Origin: Hanleya hanleyi
Taxonomy: Eukaryota > Mollusca > Polyplacophora > Lepidopleurida > Hanleyidae
Assembly (NCBI GenBank): GCA_036873755.1
Contig: JAVTVY010020479.1
Location: 1 to 64,000, forward strand
Reading direction: 5' to 3'
DNA length: 64,000 bases
Shown: positions 13,329-24,734 of the stretch, one piece after another
Layout: every line of letters starts with the position of its first letter
How positions within the stretch are numbered: position 1 is the stretch's first letter
Program-made: the position numbers and the translations under genes
Notes under the pieces: generated by a model
The model's database searches: none
Told to the model about the DNA's origin: nothing
What the model saw: the letters and a program-made list of their open reading frames with translations, nothing else

Positions 13329-15473
13329 ACGAAGAAGACCACTATTCACACAGGTGGTTTTAAATCCAGGTTGAACCATATTATGGGGCAGAGCAGATAT
13401 TCTAAGGTAGCTATTGATTTATTGATTTTTGATACGGAGTTTGTCTTGGATTGAATGTAAATTTTATAAGGCCAATTCTCGTAAAGCAAGTAATTACTTG
13501 TATTCTACAAGTTGCTGCTACAAGTCACACTGTGCGAATGGGGCTGTAAACAGAGATGATTCTTAACTAATTGATATATCATGTATTTTGTAGAAGGCTC
13601 TGCCAGTTATAGAAGACGACCTCGAGAGTGTTGCTGATGATGATGGCACTTTGCGACAGACATTACGAAGAATTGAGGAAGAAAACAGGAAGCTACGAGC
13701 AGACATTGGCGATCTTCATGAAACTTTGCAAAGTCTGAAAGGTATGTCTGGCTCAGCATTCTTTCTGTATGCAAGATGGCCAAATAGGGGAACAAGACGT
13801 ATGCATGAATATGTATTTGGAAATATATGGAAGGGTGTCCTTATACACATATATTCTGCAATAACTATTTTCCAAACAAATTTGCTCAAATGCTTTTCTT
13901 CGGATCAGCCATCAGTGGTTTCGCATTTTACACATGCATGATTCTCAGCGTAATGAATTATCTCCTTTATAATATAATTACCTCATTTAAATAGCATGAG
14001 AATGTACACATGATCCGTATTGTAATTTAACTATCCTCAATATGTTATGGTGCATTTGCGAATACATTTCTATTGTTTTTTGTTCTCTCATTAGATCTTC
14101 CAAGAATGGTTTTGGACTTGTCACAACTTGTACTTGAAGTGAAGCAAAGCTGTCAGTGCAATTGTGCTTAGGAGACAACTACCCCAGAGAGACGTCCCTC
14201 ACCGATGGTACATGCTGCTCCACTTGTACCAGAGTCCTCTCTATGCCGACTACCCAGTCACCAGCTCCATCTCCGTTGGTTGTTCGAACACCAGGTACCC
14301 TGGGACAGCAATCTCCAGTTTTCGCCATCTCACAGCATACCACCGAATTAGATGTTGACATTTTATGTCATATGTTTTTTTATCGTTCATACATGTAATA
14401 ATAAAAGGCTTTATCTATACTCCATTACAAACTCTTAGCCCAATACAAGCGTCTAGTCCGTCATTCATAATTCAGTCGTCGTCCATTCAAGAATATCCGC
14501 GTCCATAATCCAAAGACCTATTCCATATCCATAGGAATGTAATGATATATACAGAGAAAGTTAAATTGGGATATCCTTACATAAGTACAATATGTTTAAA
14601 ACAGTGATACCCGAAGAACAATTTTATAGTGAGTTTAAATACTTAAAGGGTCTTCTAAAGCTGACTGATCATTTTGGTAGCCTATTGAAACAAGTTGATG
14701 CTATTTATATTCACGCAGAATATTACAACATTTATTTTATCATCTTTCAGGCAGTGGTGTCTGGTAATGTATATCTGCCACGACGAGTTGTACAGAACAT
14801 TATCCGGAGTGATCCCCGAAAGATGGCCATGGATCTAATGTCAGCTTTATTCACAAGAGCTGAGATGGCTACACACACGCTGACTGGTGTGGAGTCAAAT
14901 ACTGGACCTGATGCAGACGTAAAACCACTCATTGAATCAAGACAAGATAACTGCTATACAAGGTAATTGTTCTTGTCTTTGAAAATATCTCGGATCGTTT
15001 ATCAGTTGTATGTACTGTGACAAAAACATTTTGAGCGCTTAGCATCCCATAAGCCAGGTATTCCAATTAAATTACCCCGCTATAATAAAATGCTGTAATA
15101 CTTAAATAAGGAGCCAATCAAAGTAAAATTGCCGAGGTATTAAACTTGGTTACCGACAAACTTGCAGCTGCCTATTTGACTGAGTATATAAATTGGGGTT
15201 CCAAGCCTTTGGCAAGTTTAATGCATTTCTTTTCTGCATTGCAGCCCTACTTCTAAATGTCTTTTAATGATGTGCTAATTAAATATTTTCTTTTACCCCT
15301 TTCGCTAAAGTACTACCAAAAGAAGTTTCCTGGCAAGGATAAGATATACAGGATTCTATGAAGGCCAAACTGAATGGCGAACAGAAGTGCTACAGACGGA
15401 AGGAGAAGCACAGAGAGGCTCCCCACATCATTCCCCAGTGACAACATGGCACACTGATATTATGTCATTCTAA
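13329..15473 (+). CDS. probable multi-exon gene with coiled coil and BEN-like domain
   Basis: Proposed exons by eye: 13,329-13,406 (after CTTTTCAG, before GTAGCT; frame 0), 13,594-13,741 (donor GTATGT), one near 14,095 or 14,172 (alternative acceptors), 14,751-14,962 (after TCATCTTTCAG, before GTAATT) and 15,311 to a stop near 15,473. AATAAA follows at 15,519. The second exon encodes an acidic stretch and a short coiled coil (RRIEEENRKLRADIGDLHE). The fourth encodes VYLPRRVVQNIIRSDPRKMA, followed by a stretch with ALFTRAEMA and LTG, which resembles the BEN domain, a DNA- and protein-binding fold of chromatin regulators. The middle exon is proline- and serine-rich. The 5' end is not identified, and the acceptor choice near 14.1 kb is unresolved because the first option runs into a stop. 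Its position inside inverted repeats suggests it may belong to, or have been captured by, a mobile element. The BEN call rests on my reading of the motif only. Confidence 0.45.
14443..14533 (-). mobile_element. PLE 3' tail, about 90 bp
   Basis: Same terminus as at 13,052 (CAAGCGTCTAGTCCGTCATT), reading on the minus strand and truncated after about 90 bp. It sits between the middle and BEN-like exons, within a presumed intron. Confidence 0.7.
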
Positions 15474-15897
15474 TATATACCCTCTATATTTATGTGTATC
15501 CTGCGTTATTTTGTATACAATAAAATGTCCGTATGCATGGATCGGCTTCTGTTAAATGTCTTCATGGGTAACATGTCTTACATGTTACGTAATAGTACCT
15601 GTGTGTTATCTGAACATTACTGATCAGTTTCTGTCCAGTACACATTAATTATTTGATCAGTACTGTTTAGAGAGCAATCACTGCTGTTCCATGTAGTTGC
15701 TGTAAGAGGTTATTCCTTTAAAAACTTCAGGACGCTGTGTATGTGCCATGACTTCAGCGATACCAGGGACCAGAAGCGAGTTGACCTGATCCATTTTATT
15801 TACTGAACTCCACATTTAAAGGTTCACCTCATTTTCAGAAGAGTACCTTGAAAATAGCTATGGAATATTGCTGAACTTCATAAATGATGCTACAGGA

Positions 15898-16100
15898 CAG
15901 TCCTATAGGATTCAATAGGACAGTCCTATGGGATTGCTGTGGGAAAATGTCCTATAGGATCCCATAAGATTTTGCCTATAGGACAGTCCCGTAAGATCCT
16001 ATAGGACTGTCCTATAGGACTGTCCTATAGGCAAAATCCTATAGGATCGTATAGGACATTTTCTTATAGGAATCCTATAGGATTTTTTGGTAAGGGAAAC
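15898..16100. repeat. right subterminal array of TCCTATAGGA-type words
   Basis: At least ten variants of CCTATAGGA and TCCTATAGG lie in both orientations. The array ends in CCTATAGGATTTTTTGGTA, the mirror of the left array's edge at about 9042-9060. Confidence 0.75.
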
Positions 16101-16228
16101 TCTGTGCTGATCTATTATCGGCTATTATCGGCTGTGCATATTGCCCTCGCCTGCGGCTTGGGCAATATGCACCGCCTCGGAGCAACAAATCTGCATATTC
16201 CCCTCACAACAAGGCAATAATTTCATTA

Positions 16229-17649
16229 TTATATTTATCAACTAAACTCTGTGCTAATCTATTATCTCTAGAGCAAAATAATGTTTTATGTTTATTTTGG
16301 AAGAGCGCAATCATTCTGAGTTGATTGTTTTCAGTGGGCAATCGCCAGCAACATTATTTTTCATGCACGAGGTTCCACTGATTCGGAGCTGCTTCACTAC
16401 TATCGTGTAAATCTCGCAACGCACGTATAGTTGTTCGACGACGCTTGTTAGTTACCCCCATCATGTGCTTGGGTACGATTCTACTTACATTGAGATGGAG
16501 GGAGAGAATTTATTTCTGCTGTGTTCTGCAGCTAAAATCAACTCGACGAACGGCTCCGTGATCGGCTGGGGGGTAGAATATGCAGTTTCAGCGAGCAATA
16601 TACACCCACGTGACCGGGAAATATACAGTTTTATCTCATTACAATTTATATAGGGAGACACTCTAATAAGTATAATAATGTGAAATATTGACTGACAGGA
16701 TAACTCTGTGAAAAATCACGGAAACACGTGAAACCTGACAGTGCACATCTGTACAATACTAAACATCTTCCATGTCAGTTTCTAAGGTGTCCATCAAATA
16801 GTAACCGTGATCTAGCCTGAACACGAAATTATTGGTCTTACGGGATAAAGGAACGAATACAAAAACTGGATAGTGCACAGTCTGCACATCTCGATGTATT
16901 AAGCATGTGCATTTACATAAGCCCAACCAATAGCACTGCACAAGCAATGTCATTACCTTCAGTCAAACGCTTTTCAGCATTTTCCTGAATACTCTGTAAC
17001 AATAACAGACCCCTTAAACCCCTTAAACCCCTTAAAGCTGCTGTACATAAATGGTTGAATTTTCGAATAAGCGACTAGGTTGTTAACAATATCAATGATC
17101 TGGTCTGGAAAAGACGTCGTCAAGAAATATTGATGTCGGCATCGTAGGACCCGTATCACTGTTCAGTGTTCTTAATCTAAACTTCCGTTTACTGGAGTAT
17201 ATTATATAAGACTCACTCTTGGAATGAGACTGTTTGCTTGAATGACGAACTCTAGGTCAAAAAGGAATTTGGACGCAATCTACGAAAATTTGTATCGGAG
17301 ATGCTGCACGCTACGATTGCACAGTGATATATATATTTAACTCTTGGATTCCACTGAATGGCTATCTGGAAATGAAAATTTGCAACAAAAATACAAAGTC
17401 ACTTTTTTGTACCCCTACATGGCTGTCATTTTAAATTTAACCATGATACTTTGCCCGGAGGAGTGCACAAATATATTCAGTTATACCCCAAATGGATAGG
17501 CTATAAGATCATGGAATGCCAGCTCCTATTTTTTTTTCTTGTCGTTTCGGAGATAGTGTAGAATGTTTCCCATGGGGCTATAATGCTCCCCACCCAGGAT
17601 GGTCGGGTTAAGATCAAACGTAATAATATCGTATACCCGATATCGATTT
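16229..17649. other. no gene recognised
   Basis: Frames at 16,465-16,653 on + and 16,759-17,159 on - are short and without motif. A minor feature is three units of ACCCCTTAA near 17,010. I found no GPCR first exon here, although the next block would call for one upstream. Confidence 0.4.
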
Positions 17650-18885
17650 AACCCATTTGACTGTTCAACTTGCTTGTAATTTCAGTTGATCATCGGACGT
17701 CTTGATTATGTCTCAGTAATTACCACCAAAACAACACAAAACTTCCAATGTGCAAACTAACGAATCCTACAATATAAGATGATGTCCAAATCGTCCTGTC
17801 TTTCTCATTGATTACGAGAAGTAGTTCTTGACCAAAACGATTATCCCATTAAGATCAACTATTACACAATATCTAGCGACTACTGCATGTGCTAGGCAAA
17901 AGATGTTACCTGCTCAGTAAACCACAACGGGAGCATTGATTCTTTATAGAAGGCGCAGCCACATTATTTAAGTTTGTGGGGTAAACTGAACATTATGACT
18001 ACCGTTACCTGATCAATTCAAGTACAAGTATTGTGCGTCACAGAAATAATAAAATCCATCGGTTTTAAGGTGGCTTGCTTGGGATATAATAAATACTGAT
18101 AGCTGTCATGAAGCATTCGGTTTATTTGCAGGACATAAAAATGCACTTAACGACGGGCAATCGATAAATTGGCTAATACATGTATGTGTTAGTCAAACAA
18201 ATACATAATTATGCAAATGCTCATTGCCTCCTCATATACCGTATCTGATCTTCGATACTTATTTGCAATACAGCACGAGTGGGTACGATTTTCAGCTCGT
18301 CGTCAATGAAAACATCTCACCTCACAGGACGCTGTTCAAATTGATGTTAGCGTTACTGTAACGTAATGATGCTACTTGATATTTATTTCGAGAAATTATT
18401 ATTTTTCTTGTCATCTGGAATAGACCTTTATGTTGTACAATGTTGGGAATGTGGAGTTATTAGGACAAAATCTCGATATGTAAATATTAGGTCGCAGATT
18501 GTTTCTATTAATAAAATATAACCATCATTACCCAGATGTATGTATGTATGTCGTCATTAACAGAGCTCCTTTAGTTCACCGTGAACGGATCGATAATATT
18601 GTCACATCAGTATTGCTGATCCCAATAACAGATGATTAATGTGGCTATACAAACATTAAGGATCCAACTCAATCAATCATTAATTTGCGATTAGGTGTGT
18701 TATACTCGTCTTACAATGTAAGCACACAGATAGCTGATCGTTGACACTATGTTCGGTAGCGCATGACTGTTTCAGATTCAGAACAAAGGATTCACGAACC
18801 GTTCCGCCAGCTCGTGGTTAACATGTTCATCATATTGAAATATAGTTTGATGACTTCTGATGAATTTTTATTCGTATATTTCCAG
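17650..18885 (+). other. 3' part of a GPCR intron, locus copy A
   Basis: Blocks here match the other locus copies: 'gatgatgtccaa' near 17,780, a 'taacgacgggcaatcgat' block near 18,150 (also at about 22,670, 52,560 and 58,160), 'ctacttgatattta' near 18,372 and 'ggatcgataatatt' near 18,586 (also in the 34.8, 53.1 and 58.7 kb blocks). It ends in the acceptor ATATTTCCAG directly before the terminal exon. Confidence 0.6.
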
Positions 18886-19172
18886 CAATATACAGTATGG
18901 TTGGCGTTTCTGAAGGTAAAGATCCAAGTCAGAACGGCTTTCCGTGGTTCACCGTTCTCGTCACCTTGGGATTCATCAACAGCCTTCTCAACCCGCTCAT
19001 TTACGCCACCAAGATAGACGAGATCCGGGCTTTCTTCAGAAAAGTGTGCTGTCCTTGTCGTAAATTTGACAACAGCAGCACTGTATTCAGTTTAGCAGAT
19101 ACTCAAGCAAACCACTCTGTTAACCATCCAGTAGATTGTACCAGTGTGTATCCGGAACGAACTGCCTACTGA
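18886..19172 (+). CDS. terminal (TM7) exon of a class A GPCR, copy A
   Basis: The exon follows ATATTTCCAG and opens with two bases of a split codon, then encodes 94 residues to a TGA at 19,170. It holds helix 7 with the hallmark NPLIY, helix 8 (KIDEIRAFFRKV), a CCPC cluster that could be palmitoylated, and a polar tail. The style resembles adenosine and related receptors. The phase is informative: the first exons at 45.9 and 55.0 kb end one base into a codon (G, then GTATG), and this exon supplies the missing two (CA), giving Ala. It therefore belongs to the same receptor family. No first exon was found upstream in this window, so its partner was lost, moved or lies to the left. Confidence 0.8.
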
Positions 19173-19460
19173 TGGGTGTCGGCCGCGAGGATTAACGGCC
19201 AAATTATGCTTTAATGCAACGAAAACAAACCCGAAGGGATCATTGCTCAATACACCGATGTTGCTTTCTGTCAATTATTTGTCGTTCAACAATTTTGTAA
19301 ATTGATTTCGAAATGCCATTTCACGTTCATAATTGTAACTACCTTCCGGGTATCTATTATTTACTGTAAATTAACGTGGATATGTTGTCATTGCCTTGAG
19401 GGTGTACTGATTTCTCCGATCTATAGAAGCACACGGCGATATGAAAGTTCATAGCTGGTT
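19173..19460 (+). other. 3' flank of GPCR copy A
   Basis: Presumed 3' untranslated region. The segment from about 19,310 to 19,420 is matched at 35,920-36,030, including TATGTTGTCATTGC and CTTTGAGGGT-like words. I see no convincing polyadenylation signal in the first 250 bases; AATAAA occurs at about 19,660. Confidence 0.5.
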
Positions 19461-21631
19461 CCTAGCATTCATTCCCTGCCATTTTTGTATTATTTCCGAG
19501 AGAAGATGTATGCATGAATTTATTTATTCCTTTCTTTATTGTCACAAGTGTGGTTTAAGTTCCATTTACCATCTTGTTTGTATTTATATGTAAATTCATC
19601 CATTGTCATCTAGAGAGGTGTTAGTATAGGCTTGTCCTGTTCACCGATCCATTACTGAAATAAAATATTGTTTAAACCATTCCCTGCTACACAAAAATAT
19701 TAGTTTTAGTGCTTACATAATCTGCCGCTGGTGTTAACCCCGGTTCTGCAAGTATGTTATACTTTTGTATCCTCTATAATCTTCAACCAAGCCAACAATA
19801 GTATTATCAGCTTTTCCATGTCCCCTAATCTCAAATGGAAAATCTTGTCCAATTCCATGATAAATGATCAATGTAAGAATGAACTCAGTGTGGGGAAACA
19901 CATTGGTCATCCATTTTCAAGCAACCTGTAAGATGACATTGGTCTTGAATGTCTACCTTGGAATAGTTATTTGCAGAAATTTCACATGTTCAGGTTGTAA
20001 AGGTTAAAATGCTAACAGATATTGGTGCAAATGTTTGCGCTTATGTGCACCACTAAGCTTATATCATCCATGAACACGCTCTTTAAACTTCGAAATTTGA
20101 AACTGTATAGAACGGTACATATGATTTTCCTACGTGATTAGTCGATTCATTTTCTATTATAAAGAAGTAAACGTGGTATGGCAAGACTCATTTTCGGCAT
20201 CAGATGGCATCTCCAGTAGCAAGCACCGTGCGCCAGGCTGCGATTGAAGAGGGAAGAGACGACAGAACATCATATAGCAGAAAGGCTACTGTAAATTGAA
20301 TACGATCTATTCTGTAGCCGTATATTTGAAATATCGGTAATGGCACGGCCTGCAGTTATAAATTTCAACACGAGTATTTCATCATCGTACCGATAATCAG
20401 TAGTTATTTTCTGTACGCGTTCACCGGGTATTAAGAGAACGGTACAATATATGATTAGATTAATTTTTGTGTAAACCAATGTGCATGTTTAGTTTTATGA
20501 TAATAGCGAGTTAGATGAACATAATGACGAGATGCATTCCTAATCTACAATACAAGCATAGACATTGACAAACATTTCATTAAAATCGTACGAAATTGCT
20601 CATTTGAAAACCAGTTGTATCTCTGCTGCATGATCAACTAATTTGAGTTCATCTCAATCGATAGGAAAAAATTACATTCATAACAGAAGTTTCCACTGAA
20701 ATGAGAACAAACAATGCACCCATCACAATATAATGTCAAACGCGAAATGCATTTCCCATCTGTCATACTCACAGAATCCTATTTTCATCGAAAGTCAAAG
20801 AGGTACGAAGCAGCGATGGAACTGACATTAGCACAAGCTAGTTTCTTGCAATAGATGAGTGGCCAACTGTATCAGTGATGCTGACAAGAGATCATGCTGT
20901 TGCTACCGTCAGTGTCATTGTCCAGTATTCTTCTATATTAGTGAGATCCATGTCGTTTTCTACTGTACGTGTGATATCACAATCGCCATTTGATTGGGAC
21001 TGCCCGTATGACTGCATTATACATGGTGTAATGCAACAGGGTAACGGGGTAATGGAATTGGACACAAGCTTCGACCAGTGGCAGCAAAGGTCCCGTACAC
21101 TATGATTGTACGGGTGTCCAATCTATTATCGTATCGTAATGTTTACCGTGAATATGTGAAATAGTATTTCTCAAAATTTGACTCGATGAATGCTGACTTC
21201 GCCGTATTTCTTCCGATATGCATTCCATCGGATTTATTTTTAGCTCGGCCTTACAATTCACTGCCTGAAGAGTGTCAGTTACAACGAACAAGAATTTCAC
21301 ATTGAAGTACAATGTATTTTCACGTTTTATGAAGGCGACCTGTTATTTCGAGAACCGATGTGGAAGATATGTTCATTTACCAGATTATAGATTCAGTTAC
21401 ATCACAGTGATCGGAAAGATAAGGCGTAGGTCGAATTTCACAACACACGAAAAGAAATGTAATTTTAGTTTTTAGATTTTTGTCGGTACGTAGAATTTAA
21501 TATTCTGCTCATCAACTAGAAAATAATAAAATTCCCAGCATAACTGCAACATAGTCCTCAGATACAGCGTTATCCGAGCAAAAACAAAAAAAACCTATTT
21601 GACATGATGCATGTACTACTCATGTGAAAGA
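19461..21631. other. no gene recognised
   Basis: Several frames of 65-76 codons (for example 20,875-21,105) lie in AT-rich sequence without motif or splice context. No repeat shared with other parts of the window was noticed. Confidence 0.4.
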
Positions 21632-21960
21632 AATTGAGCGATATGCAAGAGGTGGGAAACATTGACGACGTCTGGCGACTAAAAAGCAACCATATAACTC
21701 TACAGGAAAGCTTCCCTGGGCAACCCACATTCAGACCCGAGAATATGGTGGATTCTCGGATGTATCCTTTGTATTTCGGCCGCGCTTTTATTGCAGATGT
21801 TCATGTAGACATTATGAAATATCCATACGATCCCTAGCACCGGCTTAAGCGGAATTAGATACGCTAGCTCGGAAGCTGAGATGACAGATCAGCTAAAACA
21901 AATAACGCATTTGATGTTATTGGATGAGCATTGAGAACGTCTGATAAAGCTCTCAATAAG
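21632..21960 (+). repeat. short dispersed repeat with a foldable core
   Basis: Close relative of the element at 1573, with the same opening GAGCGATATGCAAGAGGTG and GACGACGTCTGGCGACTAA. The core at 21,771-21,862 pairs GTATTT with AGATAC by one wobble. The first hairpin is weaker than in the array copies, so this copy may be decaying. Confidence 0.6.
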
Positions 21961-22059
21961 CTAATCTATTGGAGGAGAGAATCGTATTTCTATTATAGCC
22001 GAGGAAATTCTTTTATGGGAGACGGCTGAGTAATGAATGTTGGATCTGACGCCTACTAA

Positions 22060-22870
22060 CCAACAGCTATCAATGACGCCAAGAAAATAGAATGATGTCC
22101 AAGTCGTCAAGTCTTTCTCATGGACCATGACAATATGACTTGACAAGCGAATAAACAACCTTGGTAAAAATAATTGTCCGATTGAGGGCCTGCCTACTGT
22201 AGCGTGATTTCAATTTCTGAGGTGAACTGAGCTAGTCGGTACCTAATACCTTCGGCAAAGGTTGTCGAGTCTTGTAATTCGTATTATTATATGTATGCTC
22301 GATTATTTAATGGAGCCAAAAGTTAACAGAAACTTTGGTAGAAAATGTCTTGAGCGATGAGACCCCAGGATTCCGCTGAGAGTTGTGCGACAGGATCTCG
22401 CTTTATAGCCACCAGAAGGTTCAATGCCCACAAAATCAAACATAAACATAACATCCGATAATAAGGCATATTCCTGTTATTTGTACTTCTATCACACTAT
22501 GCTATTTAATTGATATGTTCAATTTCGGACTGAATTTACTAGTTAAACCGGCTTGTTGATAAAAAAAACTGCATTAACGTTGAGTAGGTTTGCAAGTTAT
22601 ATAACAAAAACCGATATGATAATGAACGCTGACTTCAAACACTGAGTTTATTTGAATTACATAAAATGAACTTAACGAAGTGCAATGGATAAATTGACTA
22701 ATGTGTTCAAAGGCAAAGAAATAGATGTACTAAGTCCAATAATCTGTTATTTTATATACCAGATCCAATATCCGATATATTCATGTATTTACTTGATAAG
22801 ATTTTCAACTCGGGGGTATGGAATTGTCAGTTGAAAAAATCATCATGAATTTGTTAGATCTCAGCAGAGA
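22060..22870 (+). repeat. relic of the GPCR locus (intron part only)
   Basis: Contains 'gaatgatgtccaagtcgtc' (compare 17,780 and 57,670), 'caatttcggactg' (compare 52,450 and 58,010) and 'gaacttaacgaagtgcaatg' (compare 18,150). No exon homology follows. It is a partial duplicate of the receptor intron. Confidence 0.5.
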
Positions 22871-22979
22871 CTGTAGCTTATATTTACGGAAAGCGAACAT
22901 TCGTTAAAAATGGGAAACTTTCGCCGAAAATTCAGCCACATTTGTTCGTAGGCCATATATTAGCATGCTGTTATTTCTA

Positions 22980-23520
22980 TTCGCTTCCTACTATCTCCGG
23001 AAACACCCCAACAACAAGGAGGAGGTGTTTAAGCGCGATTTTTTTCTAATAATTTTATAAAACTCATCAACACAGAAACTTCTGAAACAGGTTTTTTCTT
23101 CCTGGTGCGATTCATGTGCTGTTAAATAGAGGTCATTTTGGGCCTATTTGCATAACCCCCCGAGCAAAGGATCATGGGTAAATTCAAGATGGCGGCCACG
23201 TGGGATACCAGAAAAGTGACTTTTTTCGTCATATTTCTTCAACATTTCTGCTTTTCCGCGATGCAAAGTGGGCAGAAACTATTTTATTTCACATCACATT
23301 AATATTTACTAATTTATGATGCAGTTTTTGCGGAGAAATTGCATAAATAAAAATTTCGAAAAATCTGACCGTCACTGTGACGTCATCAAATCGATCATCT
23401 TGGATTTTTTTTACATTTTCTGGTACAGCTTGACCCAAGAGTATGGTGTGGTAAGTTTCAACTCCCTAGCTTCAGGGGTAAGAAAAATAATTAGGGGGCC
23501 ATTTCGGCCCAGAGTTAAAA
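22980..23520 (+). repeat. interspersed repeat, family also seen reversed near 35.6 kb
   Basis: The word AGGATCATGGGTA and its surroundings (23,110-23,200) recur in reverse complement at about 35,640-35,700. The block also holds 'aagatggcggccacg', a phrase typical of dispersed mollusc repeats. It is non-coding. Confidence 0.45.
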
Positions 23521-23699
23521 GATAATTTAAACAGTGAGTAGACCTATTGTAACCTACTAATCCTCTGACCGAGTGATTACAGATTAAATCTAATGTAGCT
23601 GCATAGATAAAGGTAACAAAATGTCAACACTAAAACGTGTGAAGATTATACAATTGATAAGGGATAAACACACGGATAAATAGCAGTGCATGCGAGAGG

Positions 23700-24670
23700 T
23701 CTATAAAGATAATGGAAAAGATTAACGATCACGGTCTCAATGAAGACAACACTGATCAGATGTGCCACACCTGAGATGCACCGATGTAACGATTGTCTAA
23801 TGCAAATATGATCCTTTGACTTTCACCAATATAGGATGTAGACCTGCCATCCTGTACCCCAATACACACTCCAAGCAATTGTTACAGGCACAGATTTCTG
23901 AAAGAACCCGCCTATGATTCTCCCAGTTTTTTCTGGACGGCTTTGTGTGTACAGAGGGGTACAAAGACAAAGGAAGCACCCACGCGACTACAATGTACAC
24001 TGAACACATACTTACCAATAAAACCAACCGATGAACCTGTACATAGACAATTCTTCTATTCTATTTATATCTCCATCCGCCCATTTATTATTATTTACTT
24101 ATTTATTTATTTATATATTTATTTACTTATTTATTTGTTTATTTGATAATACAGCGCTTGTAAACATCTTTAACAAACTAAGAAATGTAACGTGTAATTA
24201 AAATAAAACATTGAGTTGAGGGGCTGCGAAATCCGTACGGGAAGCGGCCCTTAAACTGCAATTTCAATCAATCAATCAATCAATCAAACGATCACGGTGG
24301 TAATCTCCAACTGAGCTGATAAGGCTGGCATAGGCACTCGGTACAAACTGACCGCTGCCTCGGTTGATTGCGGGCTTATGCCTCCTGATGTAAATGGCTT
24401 CCTGTATTCTTCTCCTTGTTTAGTCAGTCTGGTGAATAGAAGGTTTGTGAATGTTTTCCCAATTTATCTGGTGTCCTGGGTGTTCCATCAAGTGGTCAGA
24501 AATAGCTGATTTTCCATTCGTTTTATCGCTGGAGGCCTTGTGTTTTTATCTGGACGTTGAGGGGTCGCATGGTTTCTCCTATATAACGTTCCTGGCAGGA
24601 GCAGTCAATTTTATAGATAATTCACTTGGGCTGCGGAGTGTCGATTAGTGGTAGTTGTCGTGTAGTGTTA
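23700..24670 (-). mobile_element. canonical Penelope element, GIY-YIG end, minus strand
   Basis: On the minus strand, 24,670 to 24,299 encodes the end of a Penelope protein: a CSCQ/RYIGE-like GIY-YIG endonuclease start, RPLNV, then the EHPGH-like box and a tail ending near 24,290. The frame is broken by stops. The 3' untranslated end continues at 23,700-23,735 beyond a 551-bp insertion. The same region exists on the plus strand at 24,735-26,480, forming a head-to-head pair. Confidence 0.65.
23736..24286 (+). mobile_element. 551-bp truncated LINE-type repeat with AATC tail
   Basis: It is bounded by a perfect 12-bp target duplication, AACGATCACGGT, at 23,724-23,735 and 24,287-24,298, and ends in repeated AATC units. 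The body matches 32,900-33,415 and the tail matches 10,436-10,560. The tail and truncation suggest a non-LTR retrotransposon fragment or a SINE. No coding motif is certain. A TTTA microsatellite lies inside at 24,090-24,140. Confidence 0.75.
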
Positions 24671-24734
24671 AGGTGGTTTTTAACGTTACGACCAATTCAT
24701 AAAAAAAATTTCATAGACCTATATATCCATTAGC

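Larger units (their letters stand above)
8955..16228. mobile_element. large inverted-repeat-bounded element, about 7.3 kb
   Basis: The outer about 75 bp at the left (8955-9030) recur as reverse complement at 16,150-16,228; both hold TGAGGGGAATATGCAG and GTGCATATTGCCC. Just inside each end is ACCCTTACCAAAAAATCC or its complement, followed by an array of the palindrome TCCTATAGGA (9049-9330 and 15,898-16,100). The right terminus has an extra hairpin built from GTGCATATTGCCC and its complement. The interior holds a probable multi-exon gene, two short PLE tails and a LINE-type tail. This geometry suggests a DNA transposon or an inverted duplication around a gene. No transposase was recognised and no target duplication is certain. 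Confidence 0.55.

Noticed and set aside
13651..13941. Single-exon coiled-coil gene ending at 13,941
   Set aside because: The coiled-coil part ends at a good donor (GTATGT at 13,742); the rest of the frame reads into apparent intron.
17007..17036. Telomere-like repeat
   Set aside because: Only three ACCCCTTAA-type units, not TTAGGG, and surrounded by ordinary sequence.
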